Positions 53,879 through 62,347 of a stretch of 64,000 nt of DNA are shown piece by piece. The position numbers and the translations under genes are program-made. This DNA comes from CBDHCC01 sp965261015 (GTDB lineage: Bacteria; Pseudomonadota; Alphaproteobacteria; Sphingomonadales; Sphingomonadaceae): positions 620,001-684,000 of the forward strand of contig CBDHCC010000002.1 of NCBI GenBank assembly GCA_965261015.1, in the 5' to 3' direction. Each line of letters starts with the position of its first letter. Position 1 is the first letter of the stretch. The notes under the pieces are model-generated. The model saw nothing but the letters and a program-made list of their open reading frames with translations. It made no database searches and was not told where the DNA came from.

Positions 53879-54745
53879 ATGGCTGTGGGCGTGATCGGCG
53901 CGGGCCAGATGGGGGCCGGCATCGCGCAGGTCGCCGCCCAGGCGGGCCATCGCGTGCTGTTGTCCGACCTGGGGCTGGCCGAGGCGACGGCCGGGCGCGC
54001 GAAGATCGGCAAGGGTCTCGACCGGCTGGTGGCTAGGGCCAAGCTGACCCGCGCCGACGCCGACGAAGCCCTCTCCCGGATCGAACCCGTGGGCGCCCTC
54101 GCCGACATGGCGCCCGCCGAACTGGTGGTCGAGGCGGCGACGGAGCGCGAAGCGGTGAAGCGCGCGATCTTCGCGGAGGTCGGACCGGTCCTGTCCGGCA
54201 CCGCGATCCTGGCCACCAACACCTCGTCCATCCCGATCACCCGGCTGGCGCAGGCCGCGCCGGACGCGGGCCGGTTCGTGGGCGTCCATTTCTTCAACCC
54301 CGTGCCGGTCATGGGGCTGATCGAGCTGATCCGGGGGCTGGCCACGTCCGACGACACGGTGGCCCGGGTGGAGGCGTTCGCCGAGGGTCTGGGCAAGGTG
54401 GTGGTCCACGCCAACGACGCGCCCGGCTTCATCGTCAACCGCGTGCTGATGCCGATGGTGAACGAGGCGGTGTTCGCGCTGGGCGAGGGCGTGGCGTCGG
54501 TCGCCGACATCGACGCCGGCTGCCGCCTGGGCCTGAACCACCCGATGGGTCCGCTGACGCTGGCCGACTTCATCGGCCTGGACACCTGCCTGGAGATCCT
54601 GCGGGTGCTGCAGGACGGCACCGGCGACCCGAAATTCCGGCCGGCGCCGTTGCTGGTCAAGTATGTCGAGGCGGGCTGGCTCGGCCGGAAGTCGGGTCGC
54701 GGCTTCTACGATTACGGGGGCGACGAGCCGGTGCCGACGCGGTGA
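53879..54745 (+). CDS. 3-hydroxybutyryl-CoA dehydrogenase
   Basis: A 288-residue enzyme that oxidises 3-hydroxyacyl-CoA with NAD(P). The Rossmann motif is VGVIGAGQMGAGIAQVAA. Catalytic landmarks are FVGVHFFNPVPVMGLIELI with the active-site His, DAPGFIVNRVLMPMVNEAV and LNHPMGPLTLADFIGLD. The length is that of the single-function short enzyme. An in-frame GTG at 53873 overlaps the hydroxylase stop and is an alternative start. Confidence 0.94.
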   Translation: MAVGVIGAGQMGAGIAQVAAQAGHRVLLSDLGLAEATAGRAKIGKGLDRLVARAKLTRADADEALSRIEPVGALADMAPAELVVEAATEREAVKRAIFAEVGPVLSGTAILATNTSSIPITRLAQAAPDAGRFVGVHFFNPVPVMGLIELIRGLATSDDTVARVEAFAEGLGKVVVHANDAPGFIVNRVLMPMVNEAVFALGEGVASVADIDAGCRLGLNHPMGPLTLADFIGLDTCLEILRVLQDGTGDPKFRPAPLLVKYVEAGWLGRKSGRGFYDYGGDEPVPTR

Positions 54746-55341
54746 GCGGCGACCGCGCCACGCTCGACTTCTACGAGCGGGAGGCGCGGGTCTATGCAAC
54801 CGGCGGCCCCGACGGTCCGAGCGAACATCTCGACGCCTTTCTCGATCGCCTGACGGCCGGCGGACACGTCCTGGAACTGGGCTGCGGCGGCGGGCGCGAC
54901 GCCGCACGGATGATCGCGCGGGGCTTCGCGGTGACCGCCACGGACGGCAGCGCGGCGATGGCTAGAGAGGCGGAGGCGCGGATCGGCCGGCCGGTGCGGG
55001 TGATGCGCTTCGACCAGCTCGACGAAACGGAACGCTACGACGGCGTGTGGGCGCACGCCAGCCTGCTGCACGTGCCCAGGCCCGACCTGCCCGAGGTGCT
55101 CGCCCGGGTGTGGCGCGCGCTGAGGCCCGGCGGCTGGCACTTCGCGAGCTTCAAGGCGGGCGAGGCGGAGGGCCGCGACCGCCTCGGCCGCCGGTTCAAC
55201 TTTCCGGACGAGGCGTGGCTGGCGGACGCTTATCACGGTGCTGGCGAGTGGAGCGCCATCCGGATCGACGGCTTCGCCGGCGGCGGGTATGACGGCGTGA
55301 CCCGTCGCTGGCTCGGCGTCACCGCGCGCCGGCGAGACTGA
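54742..55341 (+). CDS. Class I SAM-dependent methyltransferase
   Basis: A 199-residue protein. SAM binding is at HVLELGCGGGRDAARMIARG, followed by VTATDGSAAMAREAEAR and ASLLHVPRPDLPEVLARVWR. It starts at a GTG overlapping the stop of the dehydrogenase gene (GTGA), so it should be translationally coupled. The substrate is unknown. Confidence 0.88.
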   Translation: MSGDRATLDFYEREARVYATGGPDGPSEHLDAFLDRLTAGGHVLELGCGGGRDAARMIARGFAVTATDGSAAMAREAEARIGRPVRVMRFDQLDETERYDGVWAHASLLHVPRPDLPEVLARVWRALRPGGWHFASFKAGEAEGRDRLGRRFNFPDEAWLADAYHGAGEWSAIRIDGFAGGGYDGVTRRWLGVTARRRD

Positions 55342-55388
55342 TCGGGCGCGGCGTGCGTGTGGCTGCCCGGCCATTCGAGGAGGCGATC

Positions 55389-55508
55389 ATGTCTTTTCCA
55401 GGCCCGACATTCCAACGTCGGCTGGCGGAAACCCGGACGCCAAGACCGATGCCCGCCGCCCTCCACCCCCTGAGGCGAGGGGGTCAACCTGCGGCCGCGT
55501 CGGGATAG
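55389..55508 (+). CDS. Possible small ORF (39 residues)
   Basis: An ATG follows a strong GAGGAGG site (55377-55383) at 5-base spacing. The peptide (MSFPGPTFQRRLAETRTPRP...) is basic and Pro-rich with no recognised family. The only support is the ribosome binding site. Confidence 0.22.
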   Translation: MSFPGPTFQRRLAETRTPRPMPAALHPLRRGGQPAAASG

Positions 55509-55514
55509 CCACCG

Positions 55515-55544
55515 GGCGAGGTGCTGCTCGCGCAACACCTCGCC
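55515..55544. terminator. Hairpin between convergent methyltransferase and rplT
   Basis: GGCGAGGTG and CACCTCGCC form a perfect 9-bp stem around a 12-base loop. There is no T-run on either strand, so its role as a terminator is uncertain. Confidence 0.4.
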
Positions 55545-55578
55545 GAGCGTGGCGGACGCCTGAGCGCCGCCCGTTCCC

Positions 55579-55956
55579 TCAGGCCGCGACGCGCTCGTCG
55601 TCGGGCAGCGCCGCGCGGGCCTGGGCCAGCACGGCGGAGAACGCCGCCGGTTCGTTCATCGCCAGGTCGGCCAGAACCTTGCGGTCCAGTTCGATCCCGG
55701 CCTTCTTACAGCCGTTCATGAACTGGCTGTAGGACAGCCCTTCCATGCGGACGGCGGCGTTGATGCGCTGAATCCACAGACCGCGAAAGGTCCGCTTCTT
55801 CACCTTGCGGTCGCGATAGGCGTACTGGCCGGCCTTTTCGACGGCCTGGCGCGCCACGCGGATCGTGTTCTTGCGCCGGCCGCGATAACCCTTGGCCTGT
55901 TCCAGGACGCGCTTGTGGCGCGCCTTCGTGGTCGTGCCGCGTTTCACTCGTGCCAT
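55579..55956 (-). CDS. rplT: 50S ribosomal protein L20
   Basis: A 125-residue basic protein that binds 23S rRNA early in 50S assembly. The N-terminus (MARVKRGTTTKARHKRVLEQ) and the segments GYRGRRKNTIRVARQAVEKA and RTFRGLWIQRINAAVR are typical. It lies 11 bases after rpmI. infC is not upstream, which is usual in many alphaproteobacteria, and pheS does not follow. Confidence 0.98.
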   Translation of the reverse strand: MARVKRGTTTKARHKRVLEQAKGYRGRRKNTIRVARQAVEKAGQYAYRDRKVKKRTFRGLWIQRINAAVRMEGLSYSQFMNGCKKAGIELDRKVLADLAMNEPAAFSAVLAQARAALPDDERVAA

Positions 55957-55967
55957 GGTTCAGCTCC

Positions 55968-56171
55968 TCACTTTAGGCCGTAGGGCGCCCACAGGCGCAC
56001 ATGGCCCGTGTCGGCGCCGGACAGCACTTCCGTGCCGCGATTCTGGCGGATGTACTTGGCGTTGTGGCTGATCAGCCGGTGGCGCTTGCCCGCCACGCCG
56101 TGCTTCACCTTGCCGGTGGCCGTGAACTTGAAGCGTTTCTTCACGCCCGATTTGGTCTTCAGCTTGGGCAT
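55968..56171 (-). CDS. rpmI: 50S ribosomal protein L35
   Basis: A 67-residue basic protein (MPKLKTKSGVKKRFKFTATG, ending APYGLK). It is followed by rplT in the usual two-gene unit. An AGGAGG-like site precedes the ATG. A leader of nearly 200 bases separates it from the next gene upstream. Confidence 0.97.
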   Translation of the reverse strand: MPKLKTKSGVKKRFKFTATGKVKHGVAGKRHRLISHNAKYIRQNRGTEVLSGADTGHVRLWAPYGLK

Positions 56172-56365
56172 TTCGTCCTCCTGACTTGGATGCCGTTCCA
56201 AGGAACGGCGGGAGCGGACGCGGCAGCCCAACACTGGCCGGCCCGCTTCTGGTTCCGACGGATCGGAAGCGGCCGGCGCTAGCAGCCGATGGCCGCGCGG
56301 GCAAGGGGAACGGCGCGCGGGAACGGCGGGCCGTCCCACGGGTTGGCGGGGGGAAGGAGACGATC

Positions 56366-56569
56366 ATGCGAGAGAACAGCGGGGCCGGCGACGCGCGGCC
56401 CAAGACCAAGGACCCGACCCTGGAAGAGCGCGACGGCCCCCGGCCCCCGGCCGACGGCGGCGACTTCGCGATTGGCGACGACCCCGCGCCGGGCGAGAGC
56501 CGCTCGCCCTCCGATCGCGCGCGCGGCGAGGTGAGCGGCCAGGACGCGGCCCCGCCGACGGACCTCTAG
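56366..56569 (+). CDS. Small acidic hypothetical protein
   Basis: A 67-residue protein rich in Asp, Pro and Gly with no hydrophobic segment, so it is probably disordered (GAGDARPKTKDPTLEERD). A strong GGAAGGAG site lies 6 bases before the ATG, and the frame ends cleanly at 56569. No family is recognised. It is convergent with the inositol-phosphatase family gene. Confidence 0.6.
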   Translation: MRENSGAGDARPKTKDPTLEERDGPRPPADGGDFAIGDDPAPGESRSPSDRARGEVSGQDAAPPTDL

Positions 56570-56587
56570 GCGAGGCGCGCTGGCAGC

Positions 56588-57364
56588 TTAGCCCGCCAGC
56601 GCGTCCACCACCTCCTCCAGCCGCGCGGGGTCGCCCAGCGCCAGCACGTCGCCCGCCGAGCCGAGCGACAGGGGTTCGCCGCGCCAGTCGCACATCAGCC
56701 CGCCCGCGCCTTCGACCACGGGCACCAGCGCGGCCCAGTCGTGCGGCTTCAGCCCCGCCTCCACCACCAGGTCCAGATGGCCGCTCGCCAGCAGCGCATA
56801 GTTGGTCGCGTCGCCCCCCCACACGATGCGGGGCCGCGCGACCAGCGCCGTCAGCCGCAGGAAGCCCGCCGCCTCCTCGTCGGTGAACAGGGTCGGGCTG
56901 GTCGATGCCAGCGTCGCGGCGGCCAGGCTGGGGCAGGCCCGCGCGCGGACGGGGGCGCCGTTCAGCCGGGTGGGCTGGCCGGTCGCCCCGGTCCACCGCT
57001 CCCGCGCGATTGGCTGGTCGATCAGGCCCAGCGTCGGCCATCCGTCCTGGGTCAGCGCGATCAGCGTGGCGAACAGCGGCCGACCGGCCAGGAAGCTGAC
57101 GGTCCCATCGATCGGATCGAGCACCCACTGGCGCGCGGCCTCGCCGCCGGTCGCCCCCTCCTCCTCTCCCATCACGCCGTCTCCCGGCCGTTCGGTCGTC
57201 AGGATCGCGCGCATCGCCGCCTCGGCCGCGCGGTCGGCCCGCGTGACGGGAGAGCCGTCCGCCTTGTCCTCGCCGGTCAGGCCGGACCGCCAATAGGGCC
57301 GGATCGCGTCGCCGGCCGCGTCGGCCAGACGCTCGGCGAGCGCGAGATCGTCGGGGCGAGCCAT
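56588..57364 (-). CDS. Inositol monophosphatase-family phosphatase, probably histidinol-phosphatase
   Basis: A 258-residue metal-dependent phosphatase. Metal-binding motifs are MGEEEG, VLDPIDGTVSFLAG and LKPHDWAALVPVVEGAGG. The segment WGGDATNYALLASGHLDLVV resembles HisN-type histidinol-phosphatases more than true inositol phosphatases. Confidence in the family is high, but confidence in the substrate is moderate. The ATG at 57364 (MARPDDLALAERLAD) is chosen. Confidence 0.88.
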   Translation of the reverse strand: MARPDDLALAERLADAAGDAIRPYWRSGLTGEDKADGSPVTRADRAAEAAMRAILTTERPGDGVMGEEEGATGGEAARQWVLDPIDGTVSFLAGRPLFATLIALTQDGWPTLGLIDQPIARERWTGATGQPTRLNGAPVRARACPSLAAATLASTSPTLFTDEEAAGFLRLTALVARPRIVWGGDATNYALLASGHLDLVVEAGLKPHDWAALVPVVEGAGGLMCDWRGEPLSLGSAGDVLALGDPARLEEVVDALAG

Positions 57365-57414
57365 CGGCGGGATTGTAGCGGGCGGGGGCCGGCCGCGCCA
57401 CCGCGCCCGATGCG

Positions 57415-59088
57415 GTGGCGTGGACCCTCCGTCGCCCCTACAGTGCGTCGCCCGTGTCGAACCCGAACCCCCACCCAGCGCCACTGCTGCGCGCTCCGGC
57501 CTTTGGGGGCGAGGAGCCGGTCACCAGCGCCGGTCCGATCGTGCCGGATCGCGGCGGCCGGCGGGTGGAACCCGAACGGGTCCGAACCGCCGCTGTCCGC
57601 ATGGCGGCGGCGCGGGTCGGCGGGGCGTTCTGGGCCCCGGCCCTGTCGCCGCCGGTCGTGGGCCGGGCCCGGCGCGCCTCCATCGAAAGTGCGGCCGGTT
57701 GGGACGACGCGGCCCGCCTGCCCGATACGCCCTTCGACCCGTGGAGCGCGCTGGATGGCTGCACCGAATGGCTGGGCGCGGCCGACGATCCGCTGACGGC
57801 GCTGGCGATCGCCGCCGGGGTGCCGACGACGGACCCGGCCAGCGGCGCGCGCCGCTCCGACGCGGACGAGCACGCGCTGCTGGAGGTCGCGTTGTTCGGG
57901 CAACGCTGGCTCGATCCCCTGACCGGCGAGACGTGCGAGACCGAACAGTTGGTGGAGCGGTTGGCGGGGTGGCGCGCCCTGATTGACGCGAACGCGACGA
58001 TCCACGCCGCGGCCGGCATGGCCTGGTGGAAGCGCGACGCGATCGGCCGGCTGATCTGGCGCGGCGGCGAACCGCTGCGCCACCTGCCGGGCGATCAGGC
58101 GGCCGACGCCATCGCCGCCCGGCCCGGGGCGGTCGTGATATGGCCGTCGCGGGTGCCGATCGAAGTCCTGGATCGCGCGCGCGCCGGCGAGCTGTCGCCG
58201 GTGTGGGCCGAGGACGGCTTCCTGCGGTCGTCGGGCCTGGGCAGCGACTGTCATCCCCCGCTCTCGATCGCGCTCGACCGGCAGCGCCCGCACTTCGATC
58301 CGGCCGGACCCAGCGATCTGGAGGACCTGCTGGCCCACGGGCGCTTCGACCCCGACCTCACCGCGCGGGCGGCCCGGCTGCGTCGCAGCATCGTGGCGGG
58401 GCGGCTGGGCAAATATGGCGGGGCCGCCACCCGCCCCGCGCCGGCGGAGCGCGCCGGACCGGACCGCCCGGGGGCGACACGCGTGGTGCTGGTCACGGGA
58501 CAGGTGTCCGACGACCTGTCCATGCGCTTCGGCGCGCCCGACATCGACGGCAACCTGGCCCTGCTCGCCCGCGCGCGCCGATGGGAGGACGATCACGCCA
58601 CCGGTCCGGTGCGCCTCTTGTTCAAGGCGCATCCCGACGTGGTGCGCGGCCATCGGGAGGGCGCGGTGGCGACGTCCCGCGTCCTGGCCTACGCCGACGA
58701 GATCGTGGACGAACCGACCACCGACCTGTTCGACCGGATCGACGCGGTGCACGTCGCCACGTCGCTGGCCGGGTTCGAGGCGTTGCTGCGCGGCCGGCAG
58801 GTGCATTGCCACGGCAGTCCGTTCTACGCCGGATGGGGGCTGACCACCGACCACGCCCCCCCGCTGCCCCGCCGCGGGCGGCGGCTGACGCTCGACGAAC
58901 TGGTCGCGGGCGCGCTGATCCTCTATCCCCGCTATCTGGATCCGGTGACCGGCCTGCCCTGTCCCGTCGAACTGTTCGTGGAGCGCATGATCGATCGCAG
59001 CCCTGCCCCCAACTGGCTCAGTCGTTTGCGGGTGATTCAGGGCCGATTGCGGCGACTGGTCGGCGGCCGAGTCGAACGCCGATGCTGA
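57415..59088 (+). CDS. kpsC: KpsC-like capsule polysaccharide Kdo-transferase
   Basis: Up to 557 residues. The KpsC marks are AEDGFLRSSGLGSD, SFLRSS-type contacts, ARVLAYADEIV-like VLAYADEIVDEPTTDLFDRI, and SPFYAGWGLTTDHAPPLPRR near the C-terminus. KpsC transfers beta-Kdo residues that link group 2 capsule polysaccharide to its lipid anchor. At this length it may hold one full catalytic module in place of the two in E. coli. The start is uncertain: GTG at 57415, or GTG at 57454 just before SNPNPHP. Confidence 0.88.
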   Translation: MAWTLRRPYSASPVSNPNPHPAPLLRAPAFGGEEPVTSAGPIVPDRGGRRVEPERVRTAAVRMAAARVGGAFWAPALSPPVVGRARRASIESAAGWDDAARLPDTPFDPWSALDGCTEWLGAADDPLTALAIAAGVPTTDPASGARRSDADEHALLEVALFGQRWLDPLTGETCETEQLVERLAGWRALIDANATIHAAAGMAWWKRDAIGRLIWRGGEPLRHLPGDQAADAIAARPGAVVIWPSRVPIEVLDRARAGELSPVWAEDGFLRSSGLGSDCHPPLSIALDRQRPHFDPAGPSDLEDLLAHGRFDPDLTARAARLRRSIVAGRLGKYGGAATRPAPAERAGPDRPGATRVVLVTGQVSDDLSMRFGAPDIDGNLALLARARRWEDDHATGPVRLLFKAHPDVVRGHREGAVATSRVLAYADEIVDEPTTDLFDRIDAVHVATSLAGFEALLRGRQVHCHGSPFYAGWGLTTDHAPPLPRRGRRLTLDELVAGALILYPRYLDPVTGLPCPVELFVERMIDRSPAPNWLSRLRVIQGRLRRLVGGRVERRC

Positions 59089-60326
59089 TGCGCGCCCAGC
59101 CCGGCGACCCGCGCCGCTTCCTGCTGTTGCAGGGGCCGCACGGGCGCTTTTTCCGTCTGCTGGGCCAGGCGCTGGAGGCGCGCGGGCATTCGGTGGAACG
59201 GATCAACCTGACGGCCGGGGACCGCGCGGACTGGAAGGCGCCGGCGGTCGACTATCGCGGCCGGCCCGCCGACTGGCCCGAGTTCCTCGACCGCTATCTC
59301 CACGACCGCGCGATCACCGATATCGTCCTGTTCGGCGACTGCCGGGAACCGCATCGCGCCGCCCACCGGCTGGCGACCGTGCGCGGCGTGACCGTCCATG
59401 TGTTCGAGGAGGGCTATATCCGGCCCGACTGGATCACGCTGGAAGTCGACGGGGTGAACGGCCATTCCACCCTGCCGCGCGACGCGGACTGGTATCGCGC
59501 GCAGGCGGCGACCCTGCCCGCCATGCCGGAACACCCGCCGCTGCCCGGCAATTTCCGCCGCCGCGCCTGGGAGGCGTTCGGCTATCACGCGCGATCGATC
59601 CTGGGCCGCTGGCGCTTCCCCTTCTCGCAGAACCACCGCCCCTACAATCCTTGCGCCGAGGGGCTGTCCTGGGTGCGGGTCTATTACGGGGCCAAGCGCG
59701 CCCAACGCCGCACCGCGACCCTGACCGAGCGCCTGACGCGACGGCGCTATTTCCTTCTGCCCCTTCAGCTGAACTCCGACTTCCAGATCCGCATCCATTC
59801 CCCGTTCGGGGCGATGACGGTCGGGCTGACCTATTGCGTGGAGAGCTTCGCGCGGGCCGCGCCCGACGACGTCGTGCTGGTGGTCAAGGCGCACCCGCTG
59901 GACAACGGCCTGCTGAACTGGGGTGCCCAGCTGGACGAACTGCGCGCGCGGTTCGGACTGGGCGACCGCCTGGCCTTCATGGAAAAGGGCGACATCGCGC
60001 TGGTCGTGCGCGACGCGGCCGGGGTTGTGACGGTCAACAGCACGTCGGGAACCCTGGCCCTGAACGAAGGGGTGCCGGTGAAGGTGCTGGGGTCGGCGGT
60101 GTACGACGTGCCCGGCATCACCGACCCGCAGTCGCTGGACGGCTTCTGGTCGACCCCCGCCGCGCCCGATGGCGAGCTGTGGAACGCCTTTTGCCGGGTG
60201 CTGGTGGACCGCTGCCTGATCCGCGGCGGCTTTCAGAGCGACGAGGGGCTCGCCGCGCTGATCGACGGGGCGGTCGACCGCCTGCTGTCCGCCCCCGCGC
60301 TGCGGATGAGCGCGCTTAGCCGGTGA
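59088..60326 (+). CDS. kpsS: KpsS-like capsule polysaccharide Kdo-transferase
   Basis: About 412 residues. It has the family's VFEEGYIRPDWITLEVDGVN, the helical PFSQNHRPYNPCAEGLSWVR and the C-terminal VTVNSTSGTLALNEGVPVKV. KpsS adds the first Kdo to the lipid anchor and KpsC extends it. The ATG at 59088 shares one base with the kpsC stop (TGATG); an ATG at 59082 is in frame and gives two more residues. The pair is clearly co-transcribed. Confidence 0.9.
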   Translation: MRAQPGDPRRFLLLQGPHGRFFRLLGQALEARGHSVERINLTAGDRADWKAPAVDYRGRPADWPEFLDRYLHDRAITDIVLFGDCREPHRAAHRLATVRGVTVHVFEEGYIRPDWITLEVDGVNGHSTLPRDADWYRAQAATLPAMPEHPPLPGNFRRRAWEAFGYHARSILGRWRFPFSQNHRPYNPCAEGLSWVRVYYGAKRAQRRTATLTERLTRRRYFLLPLQLNSDFQIRIHSPFGAMTVGLTYCVESFARAAPDDVVLVVKAHPLDNGLLNWGAQLDELRARFGLGDRLAFMEKGDIALVVRDAAGVVTVNSTSGTLALNEGVPVKVLGSAVYDVPGITDPQSLDGFWSTPAAPDGELWNAFCRVLVDRCLIRGGFQSDEGLAALIDGAVDRLLSAPALRMSALSR

Positions 60327-61531
60327 CCGCCACCGTCGTGCTGGACCTCTCGCGGCTGATGTCGCGGGTGCTGCACCGCGCGCCCACCGGCGTGGACCGG
60401 GTCGAATACGAATATGCGCGCCGGCTGCTCGACGTCGGCGGCCCGGACGTGGCCTTTTGCGCCACGTCCCCGGTCGGCCGCCACGGCCACATCGCCGCGC
60501 CGGATGTCGCCCGCTTCCTCGACCGCACGCGGGCCGCCTGGGACAACGATCGGCCGGACGAACGGCCCCGCGTCGTCCGCCTGCTCGAGCGATGGCGAGG
60601 GTTGCGGCTGACCGCGCCGCGCCCGACGCCCACCGGTCGCCGGCGCATGCTGCTCCAGGTCAGCCCCAGCCACCTCCACCGGCCGGCGCGGGTGGAGGCC
60701 ATCCTGCGCCGCGAGGGGGCCCGCATGGTCGCTCTCGTCCACGATCTGATCCCGATCGACTATCCGGAATATGCGCGGCCCGGCGGCGCCGCCACCCATC
60801 GCCAGCGGCTGCGAACGATGCTGACCCATTCAACGGGTCTGGTGACCAACTCCGCCGCGACGGCCGCGTCCGTCCGCCAGTCGGGCGAGGACGGGGCCGA
60901 CACGGTGCCGCTGCTCGTCAATCCCCTGGGCACCCACGCGCAAACGGGCGTCGCCCCGGCGGGGCCGGCCGACCCCTATTTCCTGTGCGTCGCCACGGTG
61001 GAGCCGCGCAAGAACCACCTGCTGCTGCTCAATCTGTGGCGCGACCTGGCGCAAGACTACCGCGCCGGGGCCGGGCCGCGCCCCCCGCGCCTGGTGCTCG
61101 TCGGACGGCGCGGCTGGGAGAACGAGCAGGTGGTCGACATGCTGGAACGCTGTCCCGCGCTGGTCGGCCTGGTGGAAGAGCGCGGCGCCGTCGGAGAACG
61201 CGAGCTGGCGGGCCTGATGGCGGGCGCGCGCGCGCTCCTGCTGCCGTCCTTTGCCGAGGGGTTCGGCATGCCGGTGGCCGAGGCGCTGGCGGCCGGCGTG
61301 CCGGTGCTGTGCAGCGACCTGCCCGCGCTGCGCGAGGCGAGCGGGGATCTGGCGGACCACCTCCACCCGCTGGATGGTCCCGCCTGGCGCGCCGCGATCG
61401 AGGACTACGCCCGACCCGACTCGCCCGCGCGCGACCGGCAATGCCGTCGCATCGCCGGCTTCCGCGCGCCCGCCTGGTCGGAACACGTCGACAAGACGCT
61501 GGCCTTCGTGCAGGAGGTCGCCGATGGCTAG
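60323..61531 (+). CDS. Glycosyltransferase family 4-like
   Basis: A 402-residue GT-B transferase. The N-terminal part is VVLDLSRLMSRVLHRAPTGV. The C-terminal nucleotide-sugar domain has VATVEPRKNHLLLLNLWRDL and the ExxxxxxxE pattern in FAEGFGMPVAEALAAG. It starts at a GTG overlapping the kpsS stop (GTGA). It probably builds the capsule repeat unit, but sugar and linkage are unknown. Confidence 0.92.
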   Translation: MTATVVLDLSRLMSRVLHRAPTGVDRVEYEYARRLLDVGGPDVAFCATSPVGRHGHIAAPDVARFLDRTRAAWDNDRPDERPRVVRLLERWRGLRLTAPRPTPTGRRRMLLQVSPSHLHRPARVEAILRREGARMVALVHDLIPIDYPEYARPGGAATHRQRLRTMLTHSTGLVTNSAATAASVRQSGEDGADTVPLLVNPLGTHAQTGVAPAGPADPYFLCVATVEPRKNHLLLLNLWRDLAQDYRAGAGPRPPRLVLVGRRGWENEQVVDMLERCPALVGLVEERGAVGERELAGLMAGARALLLPSFAEGFGMPVAEALAAGVPVLCSDLPALREASGDLADHLHPLDGPAWRAAIEDYARPDSPARDRQCRRIAGFRAPAWSEHVDKTLAFVQEVADG

Positions 61532-62327
61532 CACCGCGCCCCCGTCCGGCGGCTTCGGCCGCGCGCTCTCGATCCAGGCCGACGTGATCGGCGCGCTGAT
61601 CATGCGCGAACTGCACACCCGCTACGGCCGCGACAATATCGGCTATCTGTGGCTGATCGGCGAGCCCCTGATGCTGGCGACGGTGATCGGCGCCTTTCAC
61701 ACCGGATCGAGCGACCATTTCTCCAGCGACTTGCGCCCAGTCCCGTTCGCCGTTCTCGGCTATGTCGTCTACATTATCTTCCGTGGCATGTTCAATCGCG
61801 CCGACGGGACGTTGGAAGCGAACCGCCCGCTCCTGTACCACAGAATGGTGTCCCTGCTCGACGTCATGATCGCCAAGGGCGTGATCGAAGCAGCTGGTTG
61901 TGTGGTCACTTTGATTTTGCTGCTCGCGGGGTGCGTTGCTCTGGGTTTCGGCGAAGCACCGGAACGGCCGCTGTGGCTGATGGCGGGGGTAGCGCTCATG
62001 TGCTGGCTCTCCTTCGCAGCGTCGTTGATCGTGGTCGCTTACACGTACGAGTCACCACTGCTTGAACGCCTCGTCCATCCTTTTTCGTACTTCATGATGC
62101 CGATCTGCGGCGCGTTCTACACTCTCAGCTGGCTTCCAAACCCCTTCCGAGGCTGGATGGAGTGGAACCCGATGGTCATAATCTTCGAAATTTCGCGGTA
62201 TGGATTGTTCAAGGCTGGCGACCCGAGATACGTGCAACCGATCTATGTGGTCGCCTGCTGCACGGCTCTGACGTACTGGGGCCTGATCGGCATCCGGCGA
62301 ACTCGTCGCCGTATCCATCTCAGCTGA
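61524..62327 (+). CDS. kpsM: KpsM-like ABC-2 permease for polysaccharide export
   Basis: A 267-residue inner-membrane permease with about six helices. The N-terminus ALIMRELHTRYGRDNIGYLW is typical of capsule and O-antigen exporters, as is the C-terminal WMEWNPMVIIFEISRYGLF. An AGGAGG site precedes the ATG, which overlaps the glycosyltransferase stop by 8 bases. The matching ATPase (kpsT) is not next to it. Base composition becomes noticeably less GC-rich after about 61750. Confidence 0.9.
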   Translation: MASTAPPSGGFGRALSIQADVIGALIMRELHTRYGRDNIGYLWLIGEPLMLATVIGAFHTGSSDHFSSDLRPVPFAVLGYVVYIIFRGMFNRADGTLEANRPLLYHRMVSLLDVMIAKGVIEAAGCVVTLILLLAGCVALGFGEAPERPLWLMAGVALMCWLSFAASLIVVAYTYESPLLERLVHPFSYFMMPICGAFYTLSWLPNPFRGWMEWNPMVIIFEISRYGLFKAGDPRYVQPIYVVACCTALTYWGLIGIRRTRRRIHLS

Positions 62328-62347
62328 GAACGCGCAAAGGATCTTCG